This document shows, piece by piece, positions 5,326 to 6,652 of a stretch of DNA of 6,652 bases. Source of the stretch: an uncultured Clostridia bacterium (lineage in GTDB: Bacteria > Bacillota > Clostridia > Lachnospirales > Bianqueaceae); NCBI GenBank assembly GCA_937892735.1, contig CALBGL010000119.1:1-6652 (forward strand), in the 5' to 3' direction. The notes below the pieces were generated by a model. That model had not been told where the DNA came from. It did no database searches and was given only the letters and a program-made list of their open reading frames with translations. A program made the position numbers and the translations under genes. Each line of letters starts with the position of its first letter. Position 1 is the first letter of the stretch.

Positions 5326-6510
5326 TTATTTCACCTGTAATACCACCTGACAGCCTTCCTTTGTCCAATGTGAAAAGTCAATTCCCAATCCCACGCCATC
5401 AGGAATCGCCACCTTGCCATTCTGAATCTTGAGGTCCCCTTCCTTCTCCAGCAAGCCATATCCTTTGTATTCATGATAATGTCCAATGTTGGGAACCACC
5501 GCGCCAAAAATCAATGCGTTGTATGAGGAAAAACCACCAGACACATGCGGTGTGACGGGCATTCCAGCCGCTGCGGCCATACGTGCCACTTTAATGCACT
5601 GGATAAATCCGCCTGTATACTGCAGATCCGGCTGAAGAACCTGTGCCGCGTTATTCTCCACAATCCAGGCAAAGCGACGCAGGCTCGTCTCCTGCTCGCC
5701 AAATGCTAAGGGCACATCCAATGCATCTGCTACCTCTTTTGTACTCCACAAGTCGTCAAATGGACAGGGTTCCTCGTAAAAATACACATTTTCACTTTCC
5801 GCAATCCGACCGATCTCAATCCCTTTGGTCGCATCGAAAGAACCATTTCCATCTACATGGATAATAAAATCATCTCCGAAGTGCCTGCGAGCCAAATGCA
5901 AGAGACCTTCTGTACGCCCTTCCAGCGAGTCAGCATTTCGGCTCATGCGTCCGCCCAGTTTGAATTTAATCGCCTCTACACCAGTACGATCCACTCCTGC
6001 CTGTAGAATCTCCACTTCTTCTTCCGGTGTGGTGTGACGATTCCCACTGGCTACATACATCTCCAGTTCGTCTCTCACACGACCACCTAAGAGTTCTGTC
6101 ACACATACGCCTGCTCGCCGTGCCAGCATATCCAGAATCGCCGCCTCAATCCAGGAGATACAGCACCAGTATGCCAATCCCTGGATCTTGTAGTTGATAT
6201 CCGTCACATAAATCTGATGGAGGATCATTTCCAGATTCCTGGCATCCTGTCCCAGCGTGATGCGCAAAAAACGTTCCAGAAGAAGATATAGATATTCTGC
6301 CCGAGAAGAGCATGGAGTAATTCCTTCTTCTCCCTGCGTCCCTCGAACAATCAAAAACCAATCTTTATCCCGTTTTACCAGCGTATAGGATTCGATCATA
6401 ACAGCCTCCTGCAAAAGTGCCGTCTGTACAACTGGCTGATCCATAATCTCCTGCAGCTGATCCTCTTTCACAGGAATCCATGGTCTGAAATCTTGATTCA
6501 ATCTAAACAT
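5326..6510 (-). CDS. Enolase-superfamily enzyme, mandelate racemase/muconate lactonizing type (probable acid-sugar dehydratase or racemase)
   Basis: This 394-aa cytoplasmic enzyme should abstract the alpha-proton of a carboxylate substrate, stabilised by Mg2+, leading to dehydration or racemisation. The N-terminal capping domain spans about 1-140 and the TIM barrel follows. Catalytic features map well onto mandelate racemase: K-x-K Lys182/Lys184, metal ligands Asp220 (HVDGNGSF), Glu246 (YFYEEP) and Glu272 (FGEQE), the Asp295 (LQPDLQYTGG)-His322 (TPHVSGG) dyad, and Glu347 (HYHEYKGY) in the place of the electrophilic glutamate. Having both a KxK and an Asp-His dyad fits the mandelate racemase subgroup rather than muconate lactonizing or o-succinylbenzoate synthase enzymes. 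The ATG at 6510 has GGGTGG seven bases before it. It leads the leftward cluster with the small DUF6506 gene and a sodium symporter, which suggests catabolism of an imported sugar acid. The exact substrate is not readable. Confidence 0.92.
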   Translation of the reverse strand: MFRLNQDFRPWIPVKEDQLQEIMDQPVVQTALLQEAVMIESYTLVKRDKDWFLIVRGTQGEEGITPCSSRAEYLYLLLERFLRITLGQDARNLEMILHQIYVTDINYKIQGLAYWCCISWIEAAILDMLARRAGVCVTELLGGRVRDELEMYVASGNRHTTPEEEVEILQAGVDRTGVEAIKFKLGGRMSRNADSLEGRTEGLLHLARRHFGDDFIIHVDGNGSFDATKGIEIGRIAESENVYFYEEPCPFDDLWSTKEVADALDVPLAFGEQETSLRRFAWIVENNAAQVLQPDLQYTGGFIQCIKVARMAAAAGMPVTPHVSGGFSSYNALIFGAVVPNIGHYHEYKGYGLLEKEGDLKIQNGKVAIPDGVGLGIDFSHWTKEGCQVVLQVK

Positions 6511-6561
6511 CTGTGAGCCACCCTTTTCTTTTGATTCATATATAGTTTCCAGACATCATCA

Positions 6562-6575
6562 TATCGCCGATTACA
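6562..6575 (-). promoter_or_regulatory. Imperfect cre-like / shared TGTWATCGG motif upstream of the enolase-superfamily gene
   Basis: On the minus strand TGTAATCGGCGATA fits the CcpA-type consensus TGWAANCGNTNWCA at all but two defined positions, keeping the central CG. Its first nine bases recur with one change as TGTTATCGG at 4849-4841 beside the symporter promoter. No clear -35/-10 pair was found in 6511-6652, so position relative to a promoter is unknown. Weak call. Confidence 0.25.
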
Positions 6576-6652
6576 CCAGCTGTGTCATATTGCCAGTGCC
6601 CCGTCTCCCTTAATTAAAGATATTGTTGGGTAAAAAAGAAAGGTCAGTCGAT

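Noticed and set aside
6540..6620. A 26-codon open stretch on the minus strand ending in a protein-like GHWQYDTAGVIGDMMMSGNY tail upstream of the enolase-superfamily gene.
   Set aside because: It is preceded by a stop codon in frame, has no start codon until three ATGs near its end, and has no ribosome site that supports translation. It could be a decayed remnant, but the window ends too soon to tell.
6631..6652. The 3' half of a leftward intrinsic terminator (GACTGACC followed by TTTCTTTTTT on the minus strand).
   Set aside because: The opposite stem arm would lie beyond the window edge, so no hairpin can be shown.

Overview
The window looks like chromosomal DNA of a low-to-moderate GC Gram-positive anaerobe, most likely a Clostridia/Lachnospiraceae-type Firmicute. 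The evidence is strong purine-rich ribosome binding sites, extended -10 (TGn-TATACT / TGn-TAAAAT) promoters, AT-rich intergenic DNA, a paired ABC half-exporter operon and a PutP-type sodium symporter. Genus cannot be named from sequence alone. There are six protein genes, one of them cut by the left edge. No rRNA, tRNA, insertion sequence or CRISPR array was seen.

Left part (1-2340): a leftward operon of two ABC-exporter half-transporters. The first gene (552 aa) is complete. The second is joined to it by an ATGA stop/start overlap and runs off the left edge after 189 codons. The pair probably forms a heterodimeric exporter of unknown substrate. The complete subunit has a proline where the Q-loop glutamine is normally found and a MSSGQ signature in place of LSGGQ, which suggests two unequal ATP sites. 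Its promoter overlaps one imperfect 27-bp palindrome and is followed by a perfect 6-6-6 palindrome at the predicted transcription start. Both are candidate operators.

Middle (2325-3255): a rightward LacA/Maa-type sugar O-acetyltransferase gene (204 aa) with its own extended -10 promoter, divergent from the ABC operon. Downstream lies the most unusual non-coding structure in the window: three tandem stem-loops at an exact 63-bp period. Several differences between copies keep the stems paired. A clean intrinsic terminator (UUCG loop and U-tract) for the genes coming from the right follows.

Right part (3297-6510): a leftward cluster that reads, in transcription order, enolase-superfamily (mandelate racemase-like) acid-sugar dehydratase/racemase, then a 95-aa DUF6506-type protein, then an SSS-family sodium:solute symporter. 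The likely theme is uptake and first-step catabolism of a sugar acid or similar carboxylate. The 83-bp gap between enzyme and small protein carries a long two-part hairpin ending just before the small gene's ribosome binding site. The symporter has its own promoter, preceded by three CTTGAAA repeats. A 9-mer TGTWATCGG occurs in front of both the enzyme and the symporter.

The last 142 bases (6511-6652) hold no gene I can support.
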